From: Lachnospiraceae bacterium
GTDB lineage: Bacteria; Bacillota; Clostridia; Lachnospirales; Lachnospiraceae
Direction: 5' to 3'
Assembly: GCA_029063085.1 (NCBI GenBank)
Contig: JAIDOW010000089.1
Span: 1 to 34,521 of the forward strand
DNA length: 34,521 nucleotides
Part shown: positions 17,045-24,031 of the stretch, in pieces
How positions within the stretch are numbered: the stretch's first letter is position 1
Layout: the number at the start of each line of letters is the position of its first letter
Notes under the pieces: model-generated
What the model was told of the DNA's origin: nothing
What the model saw: the letters and a program-made list of their open reading frames with translations, nothing else
Databases searched by the model: none
Translations under genes and position numbers: made by a program

Positions 17045-17056
17045 ATGAGGAGATAA
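17045..17056 (+). CDS. Three-codon leader minigene Met-Arg-Arg
   Basis: ATG AGG AGA TAA with GGGGTG five bases upstream, 30 nt after the promoter -10. The stop lies two bases before a long nested hairpin. A ribosome slowed by a peptidyl-transferase-centre drug on so short a frame would cover the foot of that hairpin. Coding is inferred from the strong ribosome site and position only. Confidence 0.45.
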   Translation: MRR

Positions 17057-17180
17057 TTTACTTTTGATTGCGCGAATGTTATTAACAGGATAAAAATGCA
17101 TTATATCCTGTTCTTATTATGTTGCCAAAAGTAGATTATGTGCTCATTAAGGATTTTACTGATGCCTACACGAATTACCA

Positions 17181-17266
17181 GTTGTCAACCTTTGGTTGGT
17201 GACAAATCTTATTCAGGAAGCTCGCTGATTCCTGCGTAGGTTATCAATATTTGATTGATGACAAAT
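17181..17266 (+). repeat. Two tandem related hairpin units, 59 bp apart
   Basis: 27-nt units at 17181-17207 and 17240-17266. Each begins GTTRTCAA, has a TTT loop and ends TGACAAAT. Unit 1 pairs over 10 bp, unit 2 over 9 bp. Differences preserve pairing: a C-G pair became T-A, a G-T pair A-T, and a T-G pair T-A. The 32-nt spacer holds its own CAGGAA/TTCCTG stem. Confidence 0.65.
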
Positions 17267-17347
17267 CCTCTTAACCTCTCTTTTTATATGAAAATGTTTA
17301 TGATAAAAAGACAATTGTATTGGTACACAATGGAGGTAACGTACGTA

Positions 17348-17443
17348 ATGAAACTGTTTGGCAGCAAACAGTTCTTTTTTTGCGTTCAGATGCAGAAATC
17401 AGAACCCTGGAAGGAGGAAACAATATGTCACAAATTAATGTAA
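17348..17443 (+). CDS. Leader reading frame overlapping the attenuator terminator
   Basis: 31 codons starting MKLFGSKQFFF, with GGAGG 11 bases before the ATG. Codons 2-12 read straight through the terminator stem, whose T-run encodes the Phe residues. The frame then runs past the ABC-F ribosome site and stops inside the ABC-F gene in another frame. Translation would disrupt the terminator. Coding is likely but not certain. Confidence 0.4.
   Translation: MKLFGSKQFFFCVQMQKSEPWKEETICHKLM
17352..17381 (+). terminator. Intrinsic terminator inside the ABC-F leader (attenuator)
   Basis: AACTGTTTG (17352-17360), loop GCAG, CAAACAGTT (17365-17373), then C and seven T. It stands 44 bp before the ABC-F start and after the promoter, so transcription must read through it to express the gene. 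Confidence 0.85.
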
Positions 17444-18957
17444 ATAACCTGACTTTCTCTTACGAAGGAAGCTTTGATCAAATTTTTGAAAATGCATCTT
17501 TTTCCATTGATACTGATTGGAAATTAGGATTTATCGGGCGAAACGGAAAGGGGAAAACTACTTTTTTGCAGCTTTTACTCGGAAAATACCCCTATACCGG
17601 AAGTATCCGCACCAATACGGTGTTTGACTATTTCCCATATACCATTACGGAAGAGCAGATGCAGATGCCGGGATCACAATTCATAGAAGAATTAAAATAT
17701 TCTTGTGAACTCTGGCGGGTCATATGTGAACTGGAACAATTACAAGAAACTGCGGAAATTTTGTATAGACCTTTTCACACCCTAAGCCTGGGAGAACGCA
17801 CAAAAATCTTACTGGCGGTATTATTTTCAGGCGAAAATGACTTTCTGCTGATTGATGAGCCAACAAATCATTTGGACCATGAAGCCAGAGAGAATGTAAA
17901 AAATTATTTATCTTCTAAGAAAGGATTTATTCTCGTATCCCATGACAGGGATTTACTGGATGCCTGCATCGACCATGTTCTGGTCTTGAACAGGCAGACC
18001 ATTGAAGTTCAAAGCGGCAATTTTTCCAGCTGGTGGGAAAACAAGCGACGAAAGGATCAGTTTGCAACAGCAGAAAATTTAAAACATCTCAAAGAAATCG
18101 GGAAGTTAAAACAGGCCGCAGCACGTGCTTCCGGATGGGCCGACCAAAACGAAAACTCAAAAATCGGTTTTGATCCCATAAAAGAACCGGATCGAAATAT
18201 AAGTACCAGACCTTATATTGGAGCAAAAACCAAAAAAATGCAGAGTCGGGTGAAATCAATGAAAAACCGGATAAACCGGGAAATAGAAGAAAAAGAAGGG
18301 CTTTTAGTAGATTTAGAAAAACCCGCAGATTTAAAAATCATGCCCCTTATACACCATAAAAAAATACTGGTAAACGCTAGAAATTATTCCCTCACATATA
18401 CAGACGGAAAACAGCCTGTCTTTATGAACCTGACATTTTCCATTTATCAGGGCGACCGGATAGCCATTCACGGTGCAAATGGATGTGGTAAATCTACTCT
18501 GATTAAGATGATCTTACAGCATTCGGGTAATGCAGATACACATCTGCATGTAATGGAATCCGGAATTTGTGAAACAGCCTCCGGACTGGTCATTTCCTAT
18601 GTAAATCAAGATACTTCTATGTTAACAGGCAGTATTCATAAATTCTGCTTCGAGCAGAATCTTGATGAAAGCTTATTTTGTGCAATCCTCAGACAGCTTG
18701 ATATGGAGCGTGTACAATTTCAAAAAAATATGGAAGAATTTTCAGAAGGACAAAAAAAGAAAGTACTAATTGCTGCAAGCCTTCTGACTCCAGCTCATTT
18801 GTATATATGGGATGAACCCCTAAATTATATAGATGTATTTTCCAGAATGCAGATTGAAAAACTGCTGCTGCATTATCAGCCAACCATGCTGTTTGTAGAA
18901 CATGATATAAAATTCCGTGAAACAATAGCAACTTCTGAAATCTGGCTGAATTCATAA
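17425..18957 (+). CDS. ABC-F ribosome-protection ATPase, Lsa-like
   Basis: 510 residues with two ABC domains and no membrane segments. Domain 1 has Walker A GRNGKGKTT (38-46), signature LSLGERTK, Walker B FLLIDEPTNHLD and VSHDRD. A charged linker (about 210-310) follows. Domain 2 has Walker A GANGCGKST, signature FSEGQKKK and Walker B LYIWDEPLNYID. The DEPLNY variant and the linker style match the Lsa/Eat/Vga antibiotic-resistance branch of ABC-F (lincosamides, pleuromutilins, streptogramin A). These proteins bind the ribosomal E site and dislodge drugs. The start follows AAGGAGGAAACAAT; upstream in-frame codons carry no good ribosome site. One of only two plus-strand genes here. The drug range is not deducible; a housekeeping EttA-like role is unlikely given the motifs. 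Confidence 0.9.
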   Translation: MSQINVNNLTFSYEGSFDQIFENASFSIDTDWKLGFIGRNGKGKTTFLQLLLGKYPYTGSIRTNTVFDYFPYTITEEQMQMPGSQFIEELKYSCELWRVICELEQLQETAEILYRPFHTLSLGERTKILLAVLFSGENDFLLIDEPTNHLDHEARENVKNYLSSKKGFILVSHDRDLLDACIDHVLVLNRQTIEVQSGNFSSWWENKRRKDQFATAENLKHLKEIGKLKQAAARASGWADQNENSKIGFDPIKEPDRNISTRPYIGAKTKKMQSRVKSMKNRINREIEEKEGLLVDLEKPADLKIMPLIHHKKILVNARNYSLTYTDGKQPVFMNLTFSIYQGDRIAIHGANGCGKSTLIKMILQHSGNADTHLHVMESGICETASGLVISYVNQDTSMLTGSIHKFCFEQNLDESLFCAILRQLDMERVQFQKNMEEFSEGQKKKVLIAASLLTPAHLYIWDEPLNYIDVFSRMQIEKLLLHYQPTMLFVEHDIKFRETIATSEIWLNS

Positions 18958-18961
18958 ACAT

Positions 18962-18990
18962 TGCCGGCTCCTTATAAACGGGAGCCGGCA
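18962..18990 (+). terminator. GC-rich hairpin after the ABC-F gene
   Basis: TGCCGGCTCC (18962-18971) and GGAGCCGGCA (18981-18990) form a perfect 10-bp stem with a 9-nt loop, 4 nt after the stop. No T-run follows, so it may be a weak or protein-assisted terminator. It lies between convergent genes. Confidence 0.6.
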
Positions 18991-19044
18991 TAATACAGTT
19001 AACTTTCCTTTTATCTATAACTTGCTCTCTTCATTTATCATAAT

Positions 19045-19332
19045 TCATACTGCGCCTGTTATCAGCCTTTCTAACGTATCATCGTGCTTGGCAAGACGCT
19101 CACTATGAACTTCTACCACTGCTTTCAATGGTGCAATACACTCAAGCTTCTTATCTGTCTGCTCTCTGTGCTTTCTGCATTCCATATTCTTTACATAAAA
19201 ATCCGTCATTTCATAAAGTGCAGAAATTTTGGGTATCACTTCATTCTCAATCATGATAAATTTATTATGAGAATAATCCCGCCACTCATATACTTCCTGT
19301 TTTAATTCATTAAACTCTTTTTTGGTCAACAT
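19045..19332 (-). CDS. Small hypothetical coiled-coil protein, 95 aa
   Basis: Starts MLTKKEFNELKQEVYEWRDY. The whole chain is polar and heptad-like (LKAVVEVHSERLAKHDDTLERLI at the C-terminus, about 72-94), predicting an all-helical coiled coil with no membrane segment or signal. The start at 19330-19332 follows AGAGG by nine bases. Much longer readings upstream are low-complexity and cross the promoter, so they were rejected. No family recognised. It stands alone between the ABC-F gene and sfsA. Confidence 0.6.
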   Translation of the reverse strand: MLTKKEFNELKQEVYEWRDYSHNKFIMIENEVIPKISALYEMTDFYVKNMECRKHREQTDKKLECIAPLKAVVEVHSERLAKHDDTLERLITGAV

Positions 19333-19389
19333 AATTATATACCTCTCTAATATATTATCCCCAATCTCAATTCCATTTTCAATAGAATT

Positions 19390-19418
19390 ATTATAACAAG
19401 CACTATTTTGAATAGCAA
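19390..19418 (-). promoter_or_regulatory. Promoter of the 95-aa coiled-coil gene
   Basis: On the minus strand TTGCTA (19418-19413), 17 bp ending in TGT, TATAAT (19395-19390): a good extended -10 promoter, 58 bp before the start codon. Confidence 0.7.
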
Positions 19419-19577
19419 TAAGCATTTTATGAATTATTCTGCCTTTTCTCTGAAAAATTATGAAAATTCTTAGATCTTTTATAAATATTTTATTATAAAA
19501 TAAATATGCGTACATCACAAAACACAAATGATATGATGTATCAGGCAAAACCAACAATCGTCTAAAAGACAAAAGAA

Positions 19578-20264
19578 CTATATCACACAGATCCTTTCCT
19601 GCTCCACCTCCAATGTATCCTCAGTTACTCTGCATCCAAGACAAAGGACTTTCACGCCTGCTGCCTTTGCTACTTCCAGAGCAGTTCCAAACTCTTTATG
19701 GGTTGCCACATTTGCCCGTACTATGTTAATCCCTTCCATCTGAATAACAAATGCTGCATAACAGTGAAATCCCTCTGAAGCTGCTCGCGTAAGTTCCTTT
19801 AAATGCTTCACTCCCCGTATAGTCGGTGCATCCGGAAAATAGCCTACACCCTCTATTTCCAATGTACAGCCTTTGACCTCCATTAAGTATTTTTCCGTTT
19901 TATCCGGTAATTTATCCTTTTCCATATAAAAATCAATTCGTGAATCTCCATAAGTGAATTCCGGTCTTATCAAGGTATAATCCTGCTTTTCCAGCCATTC
20001 CTTTACTACCCTGTTAGGTGCCTGACTGTCAATATTGACCCATCCAAGACCTGATTTATATACACCAACCAAGTCATACTTTGTCTTACGGTTCGGGTTA
20101 TCAGAAACTTCTAAAACTACTTCGGCATCCGGAAGTAACAGTTCTTTACATCTTCCAGTATTTTTCACATGGACAGTCTCTAACTTTTCTTCTATCCATA
20201 CCTTTGCCAAAAACCGATTGGGTCTGCTATGAAATTTACCTCGTATAATATGTTCGTATCTCAT
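19578..20264 (-). CDS. sfsA: SfsA family DNA-binding protein/nuclease
   Basis: 228 residues, normal length. Family motifs are HVKNTGRCKELL near the N-terminus, APNRVVKEWL, SRIDFYM, and the nuclease-like core LMEVKGCTL followed by GVGYFPDAPTIRGVKHLKEL. The Asp (in SRIDF) and Glu-x-Lys (MEVKG) fit the PD-(D/E)xK-like site of SfsA. The name (sugar fermentation stimulation) comes from E. coli; a nucleic-acid-processing role is more likely from the fold. The ribosome site is weak (GGTAAAG). It lies 53 bp downstream of the isochorismatase-family gene, same strand, so co-transcription is likely. Confidence 0.92.
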   Translation of the reverse strand: MRYEHIIRGKFHSRPNRFLAKVWIEEKLETVHVKNTGRCKELLLPDAEVVLEVSDNPNRKTKYDLVGVYKSGLGWVNIDSQAPNRVVKEWLEKQDYTLIRPEFTYGDSRIDFYMEKDKLPDKTEKYLMEVKGCTLEIEGVGYFPDAPTIRGVKHLKELTRAASEGFHCYAAFVIQMEGINIVRANVATHKEFGTALEVAKAAGVKVLCLGCRVTEDTLEVEQERICVI

Positions 20265-20317
20265 CTATCTTTACCGTTTTATTATTTGTGCTAATCCTGT
20301 CATCATTTCAAATTCTA

Positions 20318-20824
20318 TCATTCCCCTATCACATCCACCTGACACATTTTCATGGTTTCCAAAGCTGCCTGATGCGTTTTAGGTGTAACGCCTGCACAAC
20401 ACCCCGCATCTACGGTCACTTTAATTTCCGGATATACTGCTTTCAGAATCAATGCGTTAGAAATCACACAAATATCAGTGCAAAGACCCACCAGTTCCAC
20501 TTCCTCTAATGCATATTTATCCCAGCCCATCCATCCAAAAGCCGGTTTATCTATATATTTTGCATCCGGAACCTCTAAGCCGTCTGCTATTTCCCACCCT
20601 CTGGTTCCGACAATACAATGTTTTACAGGCAAATGCCTCCCCTCATTGGTATTCAGATAATCTTCTGTATGAGTATCTCTGGTAAAAATAATCTCTCCCC
20701 CGTCATTTTGATATTTCTTTATCTTTTCCCTTACCTTTTCCACAATCGCCTGTGCCTCTGAAGTTCCCAGAGTTCCGTCAATAAAATCATTCTGCATATC
20801 AACCACAATCAATGTTTTTTTCAT
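20318..20824 (-). CDS. Isochorismatase-family cysteine hydrolase (nicotinamidase-like)
   Basis: 168 residues. The catalytic triad candidates are Asp in VVDMQNDF, Lys in YIDKPAFG and Cys in LCTDICV. A zinc site typical of nicotinamidases is visible as RDTHTEDY and HLPVKHC (Asp and two His). The fold is cytosolic Rossmann-like. Nicotinamide to nicotinate conversion is the best guess, but other amidases of this family share these motifs, so no symbol is given. AGGAGG lies 9-10 bases upstream of the ATG. The spacer in front of it is the second copy of a degenerate intergenic element also seen before the GH1 gene. Confidence 0.85.
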   Translation of the reverse strand: MKKTLIVVDMQNDFIDGTLGTSEAQAIVEKVREKIKKYQNDGGEIIFTRDTHTEDYLNTNEGRHLPVKHCIVGTRGWEIADGLEVPDAKYIDKPAFGWMGWDKYALEEVELVGLCTDICVISNALILKAVYPEIKVTVDAGCCAGVTPKTHQAALETMKMCQVDVIGE

Positions 20825-20841
20825 TCATCATACCTCCTCGT

Positions 20842-20947
20842 ATTGTAACCAGTTCTGATTTGCAAACTCCGTCTGTTGCGATAGTCGCTAAATATGTGTG
20901 CAAGCATCCACACATGGCTCGTCCTTCGCACAAATTGATTGCCTCTT
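20842..20947. repeat. Degenerate intergenic element, copy B
   Basis: Occupies the spacer between nth and the isochorismatase-family gene. It shares ordered blocks with 10569-10687 and contains its own ATGTGTG/CACACAT inverted repeat near 20894-20915. On the minus strand it ends TGGTTACAAT, 18 nt before the downstream start codon, nearly the same distance as copy A. Confidence 0.5.
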
Positions 20948-21586
20948 TCAGATTATTTTTCTGCATATATTTTTCAAACAGCAGCTTTCACAGTCCGGTT
21001 TACTCCTCGCTGTACATACCGCCCTTCCATGATAAACAAGACGATGGCAGAATGAACTACCCTCTTCAGGAGGAACAATCTTCCATAATGCCATTTCCAC
21101 CTTTTTAGGATCCTTAATGCCATCCACCAGCCCCATACGATTTACCAAACGAATACAATGAGTATCCGTTACAATAGCAGGTTTTCCAAATACATCCCCC
21201 ATAATTAGATTTGCACTCTTTCTTCCTACTCCCGGCAGTCCCAGAAGTGCATCAAAATCATCCGGCACTTTTCCACTATATTTTTCCTCCAGTACCTTCA
21301 TACATGCACTGATATCCCTTGCCTTACTATGCCCCAGCCCGCAGGGCTTTATAATATTCTCAATCTCTTCCACAGACGCTTTTGCCAGTGCATTTACCGT
21401 CGGATACTTTTCATATAATCCCTCTACTACAATATTTACCCTTGCATCCGTACATTGCGCTGCTAATCGGACACTAACCAACAACTTCCATGCATTATCA
21501 TAATCCAGTGTACAACCGGCATCCGGATATTCCTTTTTTAACAGTTCAATAATGTCCAGCGCTCTTTGCTTCTTTGTATATCCCAT
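20948..21586 (-). CDS. nth: Endonuclease III (DNA glycosylase/AP lyase)
   Basis: 212 residues, normal for Nth. The helix-hairpin-helix LPGVGRKSANLIMG contains the catalytic Lys, and VDTHCIRLVNRMGLV the catalytic Asp. The C-terminal iron-sulfur motif is CTARSKPDCESCCLKNIC; its first gap is seven residues rather than the usual six. It removes oxidised pyrimidines and nicks abasic sites. The start at 21584-21586 follows AAGGAG by six bases; an earlier in-frame ATG would swallow that ribosome site. No terminator was recognised after it. Confidence 0.95.
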   Translation of the reverse strand: MGYTKKQRALDIIELLKKEYPDAGCTLDYDNAWKLLVSVRLAAQCTDARVNIVVEGLYEKYPTVNALAKASVEEIENIIKPCGLGHSKARDISACMKVLEEKYSGKVPDDFDALLGLPGVGRKSANLIMGDVFGKPAIVTDTHCIRLVNRMGLVDGIKDPKKVEMALWKIVPPEEGSSFCHRLVYHGRAVCTARSKPDCESCCLKNICRKII

Positions 21587-21679
21587 CCTCTTCTCCTTTT
21601 GTATCTTCATCTGGTTCAACTGATATTAAAATACTGTCATATAAAGATAATATTGTATCTATAATGCTCTGCATATATC

Positions 21680-22465
21680 TTACATGTTCCACTTGTAATT
21701 ATGATAAAGAGGACCTCTCCCTTTTCCCAGATTAAGTTTAGCATCAATTATCTCTGTCACAAAATCCTTTGCTTCTCCTACGCTCTCTTCCATGCTATGT
21801 CCTTTTGCAAGAAATGTGGCAATTGCAGAGGATAAAGTGCATCCTGTACCGTGGGTATTCTCATTCCCAATCCTCCTGCCGGAAAACCAAATAATCTCCT
21901 CATTCTGGTAGAGTAAATCATCTGCTGAATCTGCCAAATGTCCTCCCTTAATCAAAATCGCTCCATTATAATATTCGCCAATTTTTTTTGCTGCTTCTAT
22001 CATATCTTCTTTACCATCTATGGAAATACCACTTAACACTTCTGCTTCACTGATATTAGGGGTAATAATATCCGCGAGCGGAATCAGTCTTTCCTTTAAT
22101 GTACAAACTGTACGATTTTCCATCAGACTGCTTCCACTGGTTGCCACCATTACTGGATCTGCCACAATATTTCGTGCCTGATATTCTGTAAGTTTTTCAC
22201 AAACCGCCTCCATAATATCCGGTGTAGCGATCATCCCCAGTTTTACTGCATCCGGTCGGATATCCTGAAATACCGCATCAATCTGTGCTTTTACCATTTG
22301 CACAGAAACAACTTCCACGCTTTCCACACCCATGGTATTTTGTGCAGTCAGTGCCGTAACAGCCGTCATTCCATACCCCCCTAAACAGGTAATTGTTTTT
22401 AAATCAGCCTGAATCCCTGCTCCTCCGCTGGAATCAGAACCTGCTATACTAAGAATTGTGTGCAT
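21680..22465 (-). CDS. thiD: Hydroxymethylpyrimidine (phosphate) kinase
   Basis: 261 residues, ribokinase fold. The N-terminal signature is ILSIAGSDSSGGAGIQADLKT. KLGMIAT, DPVMVATSG and the catalytic anion-hole motif NTHGTGCTLSSAIA are all present. It phosphorylates HMP and HMP-P to HMP-PP, the pyrimidine half of thiamine. Last gene of the riboswitch-controlled thiamine operon; AAAGGAAAT lies upstream of the start. About 120 bp separate it from the HAD gene, and no strong terminator was found downstream. Confidence 0.96.
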   Translation of the reverse strand: MHTILSIAGSDSSGGAGIQADLKTITCLGGYGMTAVTALTAQNTMGVESVEVVSVQMVKAQIDAVFQDIRPDAVKLGMIATPDIMEAVCEKLTEYQARNIVADPVMVATSGSSLMENRTVCTLKERLIPLADIITPNISEAEVLSGISIDGKEDMIEAAKKIGEYYNGAILIKGGHLADSADDLLYQNEEIIWFSGRRIGNENTHGTGCTLSSAIATFLAKGHSMEESVGEAKDFVTEIIDAKLNLGKGRGPLYHNYKWNM

Positions 22466-22588
22466 ATTTTATTTCCTTTCTTAATGCGACAGCCTCATGC
22501 GGCATCATTCAAATAATTATTTTCATATTATACTATATTTTAAATTCTTTTTCTATGATTTTATATCTGTTCTCAAGCCCAATTTGTC

Positions 22589-23239
22589 TCACAGCCAATC
22601 CTGTAATTGTTCTAACTCCTCCAGATATATATCACATACCTGTTTTATTTCCTTTTCCTTATCTGCGGAAGCTGCCTCATACACACCTATAACGGTAAGC
22701 CCCGCCCTTTTCGCTGTCACCATGGAATGCAGGGAATCCTCAACCATAATAAGTTCTTCACATGATACACCAATGCGTTTCGCAACGGTTTTATAATACT
22801 CTGTATAATTTTTACTATAACCAATCTCTGTACAGGTATATATCTCTTGAAAACAGTCCCACACACCCAGATTCCGCAAAGCACCTTCTACATTCTTTTC
22901 CTCCGAGGCAGTAGCCAGATACATCAAATGTCCCTGTTCCTTTAACCAATGAACCGTCTTAGCCATTCCTTTTTTTTCCGGTACTCCCCAATATCGCTCT
23001 CTGATAAATCCAGCTACACCATCCGCCAGTTCCCTGGCGGATAAAATAATCTGTGGATATAGTTTTTTAATATATGCACCTGACTCTAAAAGGCTCAACG
23101 TTGCACAGTTTTGATCCACCTCTGGCGGTGCATCAATTCCGAGTTCCTCCAATAAATATAAATTAGCAGAATTTTCCCATATGGGCATAGAATCAAGCAG
23201 TACACCGTCCACATCAAATAATATTCTCTTTTTTTTCAT
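22589..23239 (-). CDS. HAD-superfamily phosphatase in the thiamine operon
   Basis: 216 residues. Motif I is FDVDGVLLDSMPIW (nucleophile and acid/base Asp), motif II LATASEEKN, and motif III/IV VEDSLHSMVTAKRAG. The insert after motif I is a helical cap of the beta-phosphoglucomutase/phosphatase type. It lies between thiE and thiD on the same strand, so a role in thiamine-related phosphate removal (for example thiamine monophosphate or an HMP phosphate) is suggested by context only. The start at 23237-23239 follows GGGTG; ATGs four and eleven codons upstream are possible. Confidence 0.88.
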   Translation of the reverse strand: MKKKRILFDVDGVLLDSMPIWENSANLYLLEELGIDAPPEVDQNCATLSLLESGAYIKKLYPQIILSARELADGVAGFIRERYWGVPEKKGMAKTVHWLKEQGHLMYLATASEEKNVEGALRNLGVWDCFQEIYTCTEIGYSKNYTEYYKTVAKRIGVSCEELIMVEDSLHSMVTAKRAGLTVIGVYEAASADKEKEIKQVCDIYLEELEQLQDWL

Positions 23240-23297
23240 ATTCACACCCATTTCATTCCGTATTCCCGCCAATAGCTTCCGTTACAAAAATCCTATA

Positions 23298-23957
23298 TCA
23301 GTCCTCATGTACCAGCTGCTTTGCAATCTTTAATAATTCTGCCGTATCCTTTTTAATATCCTGTGCTGCAAAAATAGCAGATACTACTGCAATGCCGTCC
23401 ACATGAGTCCCATTTAAATCCATAATATTACCTGCATGGATCCCTCCAATGGCAACCACCGGAATGGAAACTGCATCACAGATTGCACGAAGCGTATCTA
23501 AAGACACATCATCCGCATCCGGCTTGGTAGCAGTAGTAAAAACAGACCCCACTCCCAGATAATCAGCTCCGTTTTTCTCTGCCTTTATCGCCTGCTCCAC
23601 CGTCTGAACAGACACACCGATTATTTTATCAGGTCCTAAAATACTTCTGGTTTCCACTAATTCCTTGTCACTTTGCCCGATATGGACACCATCTGCATCA
23701 ACAGCCTTCGCAATTTCAACTGCATCATTTATTACATAAGGTACACGAAATGTATCCGTTACTTTCTTAACTTCCCCTGCCAATGCAAGGAATTTGTCAA
23801 ACGGCAACTCTTTTTCCCGAATCTGCATAAAGGTTGCACCACCCTCTAATGCTTCTTTTACTACTTCTGGAAGTGTTCTATCTTTTAACCACATAGAGTC
23901 TGTTACCGCATAAAGACACATAGCGTCTTTTATTTCCTGTTTCGTATATGACTTCAA
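23298..23957 (-). CDS. thiE: Thiamine phosphate synthase
   Basis: 219 residues, TIM barrel. Diagnostic stretches are MQIREKEL, VINDAVEIAKAVDADGVHIGQSD, GVSVQTVEQA, DYLGVGSVFTTATKPDA and VVAIGGI. It joins HMP-PP and thiazole phosphate to thiamine phosphate. The start codon is TTG at 23955-23957 (TTGAAGTCA), six bases after AAGGA; the first ATG, 12 codons in, would cut into the first strand (LYAVTD). Third gene of the thi operon, 74 bp after thiM. Confidence 0.95.
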   Translation of the reverse strand: MKSYTKQEIKDAMCLYAVTDSMWLKDRTLPEVVKEALEGGATFMQIREKELPFDKFLALAGEVKKVTDTFRVPYVINDAVEIAKAVDADGVHIGQSDKELVETRSILGPDKIIGVSVQTVEQAIKAEKNGADYLGVGSVFTTATKPDADDVSLDTLRAICDAVSIPVVAIGGIHAGNIMDLNGTHVDGIAVVSAIFAAQDIKKDTAELLKIAKQLVHED

Positions 23958-24031
23958 TCTGCTTCCTTCTTTCCATTTTTACCTGAAATCCCAAAATCAG
24001 CTTAACATAACATCTTTACATAAGCTAATTT

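Larger units (their letters stand above)
17016..17424 (+). promoter_or_regulatory. Long leader of the ABC-F gene, probable antibiotic-responsive attenuator
   Basis: Contents in order: a three-codon minigene (17045-17056); an outer stem TACTTTTG (17059-17066) with CAAAAGTA (17126-17133), enclosing AACAGGATA (17084-17092) with TATCCTGTT (17104-17112); two related hairpins (17181-17207, 17240-17266) with a CAGGAA/TTCCTG stem between them; a second leader reading frame (from 17348); and an intrinsic terminator (17352-17381). Ribosome-stalling attenuation is known for several ABC-F resistance genes. The arrangement here fits that logic, but the pairing switch itself was not worked out. Confidence 0.65.

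Noticed and set aside
17181-17266. Mini CRISPR array
   Set aside because: Only two units, with internal differences that preserve hairpins. The spacer itself is a hairpin, no cas genes are present, and it lies in an ABC-F leader.
18689-18991. 100-codon minus-strand frame inside the ABC-F gene
   Set aside because: Shadow of the well-supported ABC-F second ATPase domain.
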